From an uncultured Devosia sp. (GTDB lineage: Bacteria; Pseudomonadota; Alphaproteobacteria; Rhizobiales; Devosiaceae), in the NCBI GenBank assembly GCA_946480655.1, contig CAMLKN010000183.1, positions 1 to 5,220 of the forward strand: a DNA stretch of 5,220 nt, read 5' to 3'. The notes below the pieces were generated by a model. The model was not told the DNA's origin. It searched no databases and saw only the letters and a list, made by a program, of their open reading frames with translations. This document shows positions 1 through 5,220 of this stretch, piece by piece (position 1 is the stretch's first letter; every line of letters starts with the position of its first letter). The translations under genes were made by a program, and so were the position numbers.

Positions 1-86
1 GCGGCGATGCGGCCGTTTTGGACACCGATGTCGAGACCCTTGCGGCCGTCGGGCAGGGTGGCATTGAGGATTTTGAGGTCGAACAT
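1..86 (-). CDS. Amidohydrolase family protein, N-terminal fragment (cytosine deaminase/dihydropyrimidinase-like)
   Basis: Only the first 28 codons lie in the window; the gene runs off the left edge. It starts at the ATG whose complement is CAT at 84-86. It reads MFDLKILNAT, then a short PDGR turn, then GLDIGVQNGRIAA. This pattern of a beta strand, a turn and a 'DIGVxNGRIAA' strand is the usual N-terminal half of the composite beta domain of metal-dependent amidohydrolases such as cytosine deaminase, dihydropyrimidinase/hydantoinase and related deaminases. No metal-binding residues are visible because they lie further downstream. The start is 18 bases after the stop of permease 2, so it is very likely the next gene of the transporter operon and may act on the imported compound. 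The ribosome-binding site is weak: a TTGGAA-like stretch about 11 bases upstream, so translation may depend on coupling. The family is probable; the substrate is unknown. Confidence 0.7.
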   Translation of the reverse strand, partial: MFDLKILNATLPDGRKGLDIGVQNGRIA

Positions 87-104
87 GGCTTAATTCCAAA
101 ACGG

Positions 105-1052
105 TTAGTGCCGCTGCCCCTTGGTCCAGGGTTGGAGGAGGGCGCGGGGATAGTCGGCTTTGCGGGCCACCAGAACCAGCGCAAGGATGGACAGGAGATA
201 GGGCATCATCAGGAAGACCTGGCCGGGCACGACCTGGCCGATTTCGGCCTGCAGCCTGATCTGGAAGGCGTCGAAGGCGCCGAAGAGCAGGGCGCCGAGC
301 AGGGCCTTGCCGGGCTGCCACGAAGCGAAGACGACAAGCGCAATGCAAATCCAGCCACGGCCATTGACCATGCCGAAGAAGAAGGCATCGAAGGCCGACA
401 TGGTGAGGAAGGCGCCGCCCAGCGCCATGAGCGCGGAGCCAACCACGACGGCGCCAACCCGGAGGCCGATGACCGAGAGGCCCTGCGCTTCGACCGAGGC
501 GGGATTGTCGCCCACGGCCCGGATGGCCAGGCCCAGGGGCGTGCGATAGAGCACGAAGGCGACGAGCGCCACCAAGATCAGCGCCAGCCAGGTGAAGGGC
601 GTCTGCCCGAACAGGGCCGGGCCGATAAAGGGGAGGTCGGAGAGGCCGGGAATGTCGAGCGGCTGGAAGGGCGTGATGCGCGGCGGGGTCGAGACATCGG
701 GCAGGGTGGTGCGATAGGTGAAGTAGCTGGCGCTGGTGGCGAGCAGGGTGATGCCGATGCCGGACACGTGCTGGGAGAGGCCCAGGATGACTGTGAGGAC
801 GGCGTGCAGCAGGCCAAATGCGGCTCCGGCCAGGGCAGCCACGACCACGCCACCCCACAAGCCCGCGCCGAGATAGACCGCGAGCCAGCCGGCCATGGCC
901 CCGGCGACGAAAATGCCCTCAATGCCGAGGTTGAGGACGCCGGAGCGTTCGCAGATCAGCGCGCCCAGGACACCGAAGATCAGCGGCGTGGCGATGCGCA
1001 GGGCGGCGGCCCAGAAATTGGCGGAGGAGAGAATGTCGAGGATTGTCTCCAT
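105..1052 (-). CDS. BMP-type ABC transporter permease 2 (nucleoside-importer YufQ-like)
   Basis: Inner-membrane permease of 315 residues, a normal length for the second permease of BMP-family importers (BPD_transp_2 fold, as in branched-chain amino-acid and ribose permeases). The family motif near the N-terminus is visible: RIATPLIFGVLGALICE followed by RSGVLNLGIEG (about residues 19-46). The cytoplasmic-loop motif AVGDNPASVEAQGL, which contacts the ATPase in this fold, lies at about 179-192. NGRGW at about 230-234 opens a conserved segment ending in the GALLFGAFDAF region. By eye there are about 8-9 hydrophobic spans. The C-terminus is basic (KGQRH). The start is supported by a GGAGG at 1061-1065, 8 bases upstream, lying inside the end of permease 1; the two genes are separated by only 3 bases. 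It pairs with permease 1 to form the translocation channel. Homologues in other bacteria carry nucleosides, but the substrate here is inferred. Confidence 0.93.
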   Translation of the reverse strand: METILDILSSANFWAAALRIATPLIFGVLGALICERSGVLNLGIEGIFVAGAMAGWLAVYLGAGLWGGVVVAALAGAAFGLLHAVLTVILGLSQHVSGIGITLLATSASYFTYRTTLPDVSTPPRITPFQPLDIPGLSDLPFIGPALFGQTPFTWLALILVALVAFVLYRTPLGLAIRAVGDNPASVEAQGLSVIGLRVGAVVVGSALMALGGAFLTMSAFDAFFFGMVNGRGWICIALVVFASWQPGKALLGALLFGAFDAFQIRLQAEIGQVVPGQVFLMMPYLLSILALVLVARKADYPRALLQPWTKGQRH

Positions 1053-1055
1053 GGC

Positions 1056-2129
1056 TCAGGCCTCCAGCCGGCGGTTGGCGGGCACGAGCCGAAAACGCAG
1101 GAAGAAGCTGCCGACGAGCACGCAGAGCAGGCTCAGCGCCACGACGAGATCGGCGAGGTAGCTCGAAATGCCGGTGGCGCGGCTCATGGAGTCGGCGCCC
1201 ACGAAGACGGCGGCGATGAACACGGCGGCCAATACCGAACCAAGGGGCGAAAGGCCTGCCAGCATGGCGACGACAATGCCCGAATAGCCGAAACCCGGAG
1301 AAAGGTCGGTCGAGAGATAGCCCTTCACACCCGCGACCTCGCCGACACCGGCCAGACCGGCCAGGCCCCCGGATATCAGCGCGACCTTGAGCATGGTGGC
1401 GTCCACCGGAATGCCGGCAAAGCGGGCGGCCGCCCTGTTCTCGCCGACCGCCTTGATCTCGAAGCCCAGCACGGTGCGCTTGACCATGAGCCAGAGGATC
1501 AGCGCGGCGACGAGGCCGACGACAAGGCCCCAATGCGTGCGGAGGCGGGGAATGAGCTTGTCGAATTTCGCTTCTGCCAGCAGCGGCACCGATTGCGGCC
1601 AACCCAGGGCCAGCGGGTCCTTGATCGGTCCCTCCACCAGCATCTGGATGAAGAGGATGACGACGAAATTGAGCAGCAGGGTGATGACCACTTCATCGGC
1701 CCCGAAGCGCTGCTTGAGGATGGTGGGCACCACCATCATCAGCCCGCCGGCGATGAAACCGGCCAGCATGATGGCCGGGATCATGATGGGCGCGGGCAGT
1801 TGCAGGAAACCGGAGCCGACCAGTACGGCGGCGAGCGCGCCCATGTAGAGCTGGCCCTCGGCGCCGATATTCCAGAGCCGTGCGCGGAAGGCGACGGCGG
1901 CGGCAAGGCCGGTGAGGATGAGCGGGGTGGCGCGATTGAGGGTTTCGGAAAGGGCGAACAGGGAGCCGAAGGCGCCCTGGGCCATGAGCTGATAGGCGTC
2001 CAGCGGCGAGCGGCCGGCCGCCATGACGGGAATGGCCACCAGCGCCAGGGCGACAAGGCCGGCCAGGATCGAGACGGCGAGACGAAGGCCAAGCGAGGCA
2101 TCGGCCCTGGGTTCGAGGCGGACCATCAT
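1056..2129 (-). CDS. BMP-type ABC transporter permease 1 (nucleoside-importer YufP-like)
   Basis: Inner-membrane permease of 357 residues, the longer of the two non-identical permeases typical of BMP-family importers. After a short charged N-terminus there is a hydrophobic span at about 15-38. The hallmark block follows: LNRATPLILTGLAAA (64-78), then FRARLWNIGAEGQ (81-93). The loop motif AVGENRAAARFAGI (227-240) is the equivalent of AVGDNPASVEAQGL in permease 2 and is expected to contact the ATPase. By eye there are about 8-10 membrane spans. The first of two adjacent ATG codons (2129) makes an ATGA overlap with the ATPase stop (2126-2128), a classical sign of translational coupling. A GGAG at 2141-2144 lies 11 bases upstream, slightly far, which fits coupled initiation. 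The next ATG (2126) would remove one residue only. It probably forms a heterodimeric channel with the product of the next gene. Confidence 0.93.
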   Translation of the reverse strand: MMVRLEPRADASLGLRLAVSILAGLVALALVAIPVMAAGRSPLDAYQLMAQGAFGSLFALSETLNRATPLILTGLAAAVAFRARLWNIGAEGQLYMGALAAVLVGSGFLQLPAPIMIPAIMLAGFIAGGLMMVVPTILKQRFGADEVVITLLLNFVVILFIQMLVEGPIKDPLALGWPQSVPLLAEAKFDKLIPRLRTHWGLVVGLVAALILWLMVKRTVLGFEIKAVGENRAAARFAGIPVDATMLKVALISGGLAGLAGVGEVAGVKGYLSTDLSPGFGYSGIVVAMLAGLSPLGSVLAAVFIAAVFVGADSMSRATGISSYLADLVVALSLLCVLVGSFFLRFRLVPANRRLEA

Positions 2130-3667
2130 GAGGCCATTGTCTCCAGCTTGCCGGACTGGCCAGCCATCATGAGGCCGATGGTGCGCCGGTCAAGCTTTTC
2201 GGCGGGACCGGCATCGACGAGGGTGCCGGCATGGATGACGAGGAACCGGTCGCTGAGGGCGAAGAGTTCATCGAGATCCTCGGAAATGACGAGCACGGCG
2301 GCGCCCCGGTCGCGGGCGGCGATGATGCGCCGGTGCACCTCGGCCTGCGCGCCGATGTCGAGGCCCCTTGTGGGCTGGTTGGCAAGGATGACCTTGGGCT
2401 CGCGCTCCAGCACCCGCGCGAGGATGAGCTTTTGCACATTGCCACCCGAGAGCAGGCGCGCCTCGGCATCTGGGCCGGGGCAGCGCACATCATAGGCGGC
2501 AATGGCGGCCTCGGCGCGGGCGCGCATGGCGCGGCGGTCGATGAAGCCATGGCGGGAGAGCGAGCGCACGTCCTCGATGGCGATATTGTCGGCCACGCTC
2601 ATTGTGCCGACAACGCCGTCGTGCTGGCGGTCTTCGGGCATGCGGGCGACACCGGCGGCGACGAGGCGGCGCGGATCGGCGCGAGTGACGGGATTGCCGT
2701 AGAGCCGCATGGTCCCGTTATCGGGAACCGCAAGGCCGGAGACGAGCGCGGCTATGCTGGTCTGGCCATTGCCCGAGACGCCGGCGAGGCCGACGATCTC
2801 GCCGCTGCGCAGGGCGAAGCTGACCTGGCTGAGGGCGGTGCGGCTGCCCGCCTTGCCCAGGGAGACATTGTCGAATTCTAGGAGCGCCTTGCCGCGGCTG
2901 CCGGGCAGGCGCTGCACCTCGGCGACGGGTTTGCCGACCATCAGATCGGCAATGGCGTGGCGATCGGCCTGTTCGGTGGCGAGGGTGCCGGCCACCTTGC
3001 CGCCGCGCAGCACCATGATGCGGTGGGACACGGCCAGCACTTCTCCCAGCTTGTGGGAGATGAAGATGACGCCAAGCCCGTTGGCCGCAAGGCGGCGCAG
3101 CACGGTAAAGAGCCCCAAGGCCTCCTGCGGGGTGAGGACGGCGGTGGGCTCGTCCAGGATCAGTACGCGGGCATCGCGATAGAGGGCCTTGAGGATTTCC
3201 ACGCGCTGCTTTTCGCCCACCGTGAGGTCGGCAACGCGGCGGTCCAGGTCGACCTCGAGGCCGCTCTCGGCGATCAGCCTTTGCACCTTGGCGCGGGCCG
3301 CGGCGCGGCTGCCGAGGGAAAGCAGTTTTTCGGTACCGAGGCGGATATTGTCGAGGCCGGAGAGGTTCTCGGCCAGGGTGAAATGCTGGTGCACCATGCC
3401 GATCCCGGCGGCAAGCGCCGCGCCAGGGGAGCCGGGGGGCAGGGTTGTCATGGCGCCATCCGCAGTGGCGACGCACACGATCCCTTCGTCCTGCACATAG
3501 TGGCCGAAAAGGATGTTCATCAGCGTGGTCTTGCCGGCGCCGTTCTCGCCGAGGAGCGCGAGAATCTCTCCCTGGTGCAGGGTAAGCGAGATGGCGTCAT
3601 TGGCGACAAGCGGGCCAAAGCGCTTGGTGATCTTTTCCAACGAGAGCAGAGGGATGGGGTCGGTCAT
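2126..3667 (-). CDS. BMP-type ABC transporter ATP-binding protein, two fused nucleotide-binding domains (YufO-like)
   Basis: Cytoplasmic ATPase of 513 residues made of two tandem ABC domains, the usual architecture for sugar and nucleoside importers of this class. Domain 1 is complete: Walker A GENGAGKTT (40-48), Q-loop Gln in MVHQHF (94), signature LTVGEKQ (148-154), Walker B VLILDEP (168-174) and switch His in FISHKL (205). Domain 2 is degenerate: its Walker A is GVSGNGQTS (296-304) with Gln in place of Lys, the signature LSGGNVQ (406-412) is intact, the Walker B is VILANQPT (426-433) with Asn-Gln in place of Asp-Glu, and the switch His is Glu (S462-E463). From memory this asymmetry is common in the family, so it is not damage. 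Walker B of domain 1 and the RGLD motif of domain 2 agree with the group that serves BMP-type binding proteins. Start: ATG at 3667, with GGAG at 3676-3679, 8 bases upstream. It drives both permeases downstream. Confidence 0.95.
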   Translation of the reverse strand: MTDPIPLLSLEKITKRFGPLVANDAISLTLHQGEILALLGENGAGKTTLMNILFGHYVQDEGIVCVATADGAMTTLPPGSPGAALAAGIGMVHQHFTLAENLSGLDNIRLGTEKLLSLGSRAAARAKVQRLIAESGLEVDLDRRVADLTVGEKQRVEILKALYRDARVLILDEPTAVLTPQEALGLFTVLRRLAANGLGVIFISHKLGEVLAVSHRIMVLRGGKVAGTLATEQADRHAIADLMVGKPVAEVQRLPGSRGKALLEFDNVSLGKAGSRTALSQVSFALRSGEIVGLAGVSGNGQTSIAALVSGLAVPDNGTMRLYGNPVTRADPRRLVAAGVARMPEDRQHDGVVGTMSVADNIAIEDVRSLSRHGFIDRRAMRARAEAAIAAYDVRCPGPDAEARLLSGGNVQKLILARVLEREPKVILANQPTRGLDIGAQAEVHRRIIAARDRGAAVLVISEDLDELFALSDRFLVIHAGTLVDAGPAEKLDRRTIGLMMAGQSGKLETMAS

Positions 3668-3679
3668 TGGTCCTGCTCC
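3668..3679 (-). promoter_or_regulatory. Ribosome-binding site of the ABC ATPase gene
   Basis: GGAG (complement CTCC at 3676-3679) lies 8 bases before the ATG at 3667. The ATPase therefore has its own good initiation signal, as expected for a gene separated by 169 bases from the gene before it, whereas both permeases downstream are tightly coupled. Confidence 0.6.
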
Positions 3680-3702
3680 ATTCGCGATGCTGGTACGTGG
3701 CC

Positions 3703-3818
3703 GGCTCTACACCCCCACCCTTGATCCTTCCCCACAGGGGGGAGGGAGACGATGAACACCGGCGCTACACCCTGCGCCTCCCTCCCCTTGATGGGGAGGG
3801 AATGAGGGTGGGGTGACG
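3703..3818. repeat. REP-like nested palindromic element between binding-protein and ATPase genes
   Basis: A roughly 115-base intergenic element with several levels of symmetry. Outer arms CCCCACCCT (3713-3721) and AGGGTGGGG (3805-3813) are perfect complements. Inside, hairpin A pairs CCTTCCCC (3726-3733) with GGGGGAGG (3738-3745) with one G-T pair, and hairpin B pairs TCCCTCCCC (3779-3787) with GGGGAGGGA (3793-3801). An alternative fold pairs GGGGAGGGAG (3739-3748) with CTCCCTCCCC (3778-3787) around a GGCGC/GCGCC stem (3761-3765, 3774-3778). There are also direct repeats: GGCTCTACACCC (3703-3714) versus GGCGCTACACCC (3761-3772), and CCCTTGAT twice (3718-3725, 3785-3792). This is the look of the dispersed intergenic palindromes of Rhizobiales that are often mis-called as proteins ending in 'PPPCGEGSRVGV'. 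It lies in the transcribed spacer of the operon. Copy number elsewhere cannot be seen here. Confidence 0.8.
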
Positions 3819-3836
3819 GACCGATGAGCCCTTTTG

Positions 3837-4823
3837 TTACTGCGTCGAAGTCGGTTCGCTGTCGTTGATCTCCACCACGAAGCTCTTGTCGAGGATCTTG
3901 GCCTCGACCGCCTTGGCAGCGGCGACCGCTTCCGCGCCGGCCAGGGCTTCATCGACGACCATGGACGAGCCGCCATATTCCATGAAGGCGTATACGCCGT
4001 AGTCCTTGGCGGTGAATGTGCCAGCCTTCACGTCGGCAATGGCCTGGTCGATCATCGGCTCGCCATGCCAGAGGGCCGAGGCGAGGATCGTTCCGGGATA
4101 GTCGGCAGCGGTGTCGATGACATTGCCGATGGCGAAGATGCCACGTTCCTTGGCGGCGTCGGACACTCCGAAGCGCTCGGCATAGAGGATATCGGCGCCG
4201 GCATCGACCATGGCGAAGGCGGTTTCCTTGGCCTTGGGCGGATCGTACCAGGAGTTGATGAAGCTGACCGAGAACTTGACGTCCGGATTGACCGAGAGGG
4301 CGCCGGCCATGAAGGCATGCATCAGCCGATTGACCTCGGGAATGGCATAGCCGCCGACCATGCCGATGAGGTTGGACTCGGTCTTCATGCCCGCGATGAT
4401 GCCGGTGAGATAGCTTGGCTCATGGATGAAATTGTCGAAGGTGGCAAAGTTCGGTTCCACCGGCGGCAGGGAGGAGCCCATGAGGAAGGCGATTTCCGGA
4501 TAGTCGGCGGCGACGGTGCGGGCCGGCTGCTCGACGCCGAAGGCTTCGCCCACCATCAGGGCCACCCCCTGTTCGGCATATTCGCGCATGACGCGCTCAT
4601 AGTCGGTATTGGCGACGTTCTCGGAATAGACATAGTCGATCTCGCCGCGCTCTTCGGCCGCGACCAGCGCATTGTGCAGGCGGCTGGCCCATTGCTGTTC
4701 GACCGGCACGGTCCATATGGCCGCCACCTTGGTGACGTCCTGTGCCCAGGTGACGCCAGTGAGCGAGAGGGCGGTGGTGAGGCCGAGCGCCGCGATCATC
4801 ATGCGGCGATTGAGATGTCCCAT
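3837..4823 (-). CDS. BMP family ABC transporter substrate-binding protein (TmpC/PnrA-like)
   Basis: Periplasmic solute-binding protein of the basic membrane protein family (Bmp domain, PF02608), which in characterised cases (PnrA of Treponema, NupN/BmpA types) binds purine or pyrimidine nucleosides. About 328 residues, normal length. The N-terminus has two Arg (residues 6-7), a hydrophobic core (MMIAALGLTTALSL) and a likely signal peptidase I site after TWA (residue 27). There is no cysteine, so it is a soluble periplasmic protein and not a lipoprotein. Family-type segments include IWTVPVEQQWA, DYERVMREYAEQG, LIGMVGGYAIPEVNR, INSWYDPPKAKETA and DAGADILYAERFGV. Start choice: a GGGGA box abuts the upstream ATG (4829) but lies 6 bases before the ATG at 4823, so the latter is preferred; the longer form adds only Met-Gln. 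First gene of the transporter operon. The 169-base gap to the ATPase holds a palindromic element that could keep this mRNA segment more abundant. The exact ligand is not visible. Confidence 0.95.
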   Translation of the reverse strand: MGHLNRRMMIAALGLTTALSLTGVTWAQDVTKVAAIWTVPVEQQWASRLHNALVAAEERGEIDYVYSENVANTDYERVMREYAEQGVALMVGEAFGVEQPARTVAADYPEIAFLMGSSLPPVEPNFATFDNFIHEPSYLTGIIAGMKTESNLIGMVGGYAIPEVNRLMHAFMAGALSVNPDVKFSVSFINSWYDPPKAKETAFAMVDAGADILYAERFGVSDAAKERGIFAIGNVIDTAADYPGTILASALWHGEPMIDQAIADVKAGTFTAKDYGVYAFMEYGGSSMVVDEALAGAEAVAAAKAVEAKILDKSFVVEINDSEPTSTQ

Positions 4824-4834
4824 TTGCATTCCCC
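4824..4834 (-). promoter_or_regulatory. Ribosome-binding site that decides the start of the BMP protein
   Basis: On the minus strand the sequence reads GGGGA, then ATGCAA, then ATG. The purine-rich GGGGA (4834-4830) directly touches the first ATG (4829), too close for normal initiation, but is 6 bases from the second ATG (4823). This favours 4823 as the start. Confidence 0.5.
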
Positions 4835-4857
4835 GTTTGATGTTTTTGTTGGTCAGT

Positions 4858-4889
4858 CCTCCCTGCTGATTATCTAGCGGGCAGGGAGG
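4858..4889 (-). promoter_or_regulatory. Inverted repeat enclosing a possible -10 box upstream of the transporter operon
   Basis: CCTCCCTGC at 4858-4866 is matched perfectly by GCAGGGAGG at 4881-4889, giving 9-base arms around a 14-base centre. On the minus strand the AT-rich centre holds TAGATAAT (4876-4869), a plausible -10 element. No good -35 is seen at 17 bases (the sequence there is CAAAAT-like), which would suit an activated or otherwise regulated promoter. The site lies about 35-65 bases before the binding-protein start and after the LLM terminator, where a promoter for the operon is needed. It can be read as an operator over the promoter or, if transcription starts earlier, as a leader hairpin. 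The repeat is seen directly; its function is inferred. Confidence 0.45.
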
Positions 4890-4900
4890 GTATTTTGGAA

Positions 4901-4922
4901 GGGGGCAGACGTGGCCGCCCCC
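4901..4922. repeat. Small GC-rich inverted repeat downstream of the terminator
   Basis: GGGGGC at 4901-4906 and GCCCCC at 4917-4922 form a 6-base perfect stem with a 10-base spacer. It sits between the LLM terminator and the putative transporter promoter. There is no T-run after it on the minus strand (TTCC follows), so it is a poor terminator. It could be a back-up pausing hairpin, a protein site, or chance in GC-rich DNA. Confidence 0.4.
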
Positions 4923-4928
4923 GCAAAC

Positions 4929-4957
4929 GAAAAAGGCGCGCCGTGTGGCGCGCCCTT
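4929..4957 (-). terminator. Intrinsic terminator after the LLM oxidoreductase gene
   Basis: Read on the minus strand, a perfect 8-base stem GGCGCGCC / GGCGCGCC (4947-4954 and 4935-4942) with a 4-base loop ACAC is followed by TTTTT (4934-4930) and soon by another TTT. The stem can be lengthened by a G-U and two A-U pairs. It begins 8 bases after the stop codon of the LLM gene. This is a textbook Rho-independent terminator for that gene. It means the transporter operon needs its own promoter downstream of it. Confidence 0.93.
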
Positions 4958-4964
4958 GAGTTTG

Positions 4965-5220
4965 TCAACGGAAGGCCGGAATGACGTGCCTTCCATAATT
5001 GGCGATGATTTCCTCCTCATCGCCGCTGTCCAGATAGATGTTGAACTGGGTGACCCCCGCCGCCTCCAGCTCGTGGAGTTTTTTGATGTGATCCTCGGGC
5101 TCGCCCAGGACACAGAAGCTTTCCACCACGTCGTCGGTGATGAAATCGAGGAAGGGATTATCGGCCTGGCCGTGCTTGGAATAGTCGTAGCCGCGGCGCT
5201 TCTCGATATAGGAGGTGAGG
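4965..5220 (-). CDS. LLM class flavin-dependent oxidoreductase, C-terminal fragment
   Basis: Only the last 84 residues and the stop (TGA, complement TCA at 4965-4967) are in the window; the gene enters from the right edge. The fragment contains YIEKRRGYDYSKHG, a VVESFCVLGEPEDHIKKL segment, AAGVTQFNIYLDSGDEE and the ending YGRHVIPAFR. A GYDY..HG stretch, then 'F.(V/L)LG.PE.HI..L..L...GV.QF.IYL', then an 'Y G..VIPA.R' tail is typical of the C-terminal end of the luciferase-like TIM-barrel family (PF00296), in particular the group annotated as F420-dependent LLM oxidoreductases (TIGR03842-like), as I recall it. The active site is outside the window, so flavin versus F420 use cannot be judged. 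It is followed by its own terminator, so it is probably a separate transcription unit from the transporter, though possibly part of the same catabolic locus. Confidence 0.75.
   Translation of the reverse strand, partial: LTSYIEKRRGYDYSKHGQADNPFLDFITDDVVESFCVLGEPEDHIKKLHELEAAGVTQFNIYLDSGDEEEIIANYGRHVIPAFR

Noticed and set aside
18..2495. 825-residue open frame on the plus strand running across both permeases and part of the ATPase
   Set aside because: Over the permeases it is codon-aligned antisense to real genes. It stays open because TTA, CTA and TCA codons are rare in GC-rich genes. The product is a low-complexity mix of Gly, Glu, Asp, His and Gln with no domain, while the minus strand shows clear family motifs.
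3664..3681. Five-codon leader frame (MEQDQ) whose stop overlaps the ATPase start as ATGA
   Set aside because: No ribosome-binding site precedes it, and the GGAG it contains serves the ATPase start. The overlap is most likely chance.
3668..3836. Intrinsic terminator between the binding-protein and ATPase genes
   Set aside because: The hairpins are strong, but on the minus strand none is followed by a run of T. The element also shows repeat symmetry and the downstream genes need expression. Partial attenuation cannot be excluded.
3707..3976. Minus-strand frame of 89 residues ending in a Pro/Gly-rich tail across the intergenic repeat
   Set aside because: It lies partly in the binding-protein gene in another frame and partly in the REP-like palindrome. 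The tail is the translation of the repeat, a known source of false proteins.
3834..4877. 347-residue open frame on the plus strand opposite the binding-protein gene
   Set aside because: Same codon-aligned antisense effect; the minus-strand product has a signal peptide and a clear BMP domain.
4830..4928. Riboswitch (for example purine-sensing) in the transporter leader
   Set aside because: The leader has only simple inverted repeats. I see no conserved multi-helix junction or purine-riboswitch core, and the space is short.
1..5220. CRISPR arrays, tRNA or rRNA genes, insertion sequences, phage or toxin-antitoxin genes
   Set aside because: No regularly spaced repeats, RNA gene landmarks, transposase motifs or such small genes are visible. 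The window is filled by metabolic/transport genes with tight spacing.

Overview
The window is GC-rich and codon-biased. It looks like chromosomal DNA of an alphaproteobacterium, probably Hyphomicrobiales (a Devosia- or Rhizobium-like organism). That placement is inferred from base composition, protein style and the type of intergenic palindrome, not from a marker gene. Every credible gene is on the minus strand, so the biological reading order runs from high to low coordinates.

Layout in transcription order: (1) 5220-4965, the C-terminal end of a luciferase-like (LLM class) flavin oxidoreductase. It is followed at 4957-4929 by a strong intrinsic terminator. (2) 4928-4830, a leader/promoter region with two more inverted repeats. 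One of them brackets a possible -10 box. (3) 4823-3837, a periplasmic binding protein of the BMP/TmpC/PnrA family. (4) 3836-3668, a 169-base gap filled mostly by a REP-like nested palindrome. (5) 3667-2126, a double-domain ABC ATPase. (6) 2129-1056, permease 1, which overlaps the ATPase by 4 bases. (7) 1052-105, permease 2, 3 bases after permease 1. (8) 86-1, the N-terminus of an amidohydrolase-type enzyme, 18 bases after permease 2.

Genes 3 and 5-8 form one probable operon. It encodes a complete BMP-family importer (binding protein, fused double ATPase, two different permeases), the architecture of the nucleoside importers of Bacillus (YufN-O-P-Q/NupNOPQ type) and of other bacteria. The importer is followed directly by a hydrolase whose N-terminus resembles cytosine deaminase/dihydropyrimidinase-like amidohydrolases. 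The flavin enzyme upstream is separately terminated but may belong to the same catabolic locus. The most economical reading is uptake of a nucleoside or a related N-heterocycle, followed by hydrolytic deamination or ring opening. The exact substrate cannot be read from the sequence.

Nothing here looks like a new kind of system. The most interesting non-coding items are the REP-like element between the binding protein and the ATPase, and the inverted repeat around the putative promoter of the transporter operon. The very long plus-strand open frames are codon-aligned antisense shadows and are not annotated.
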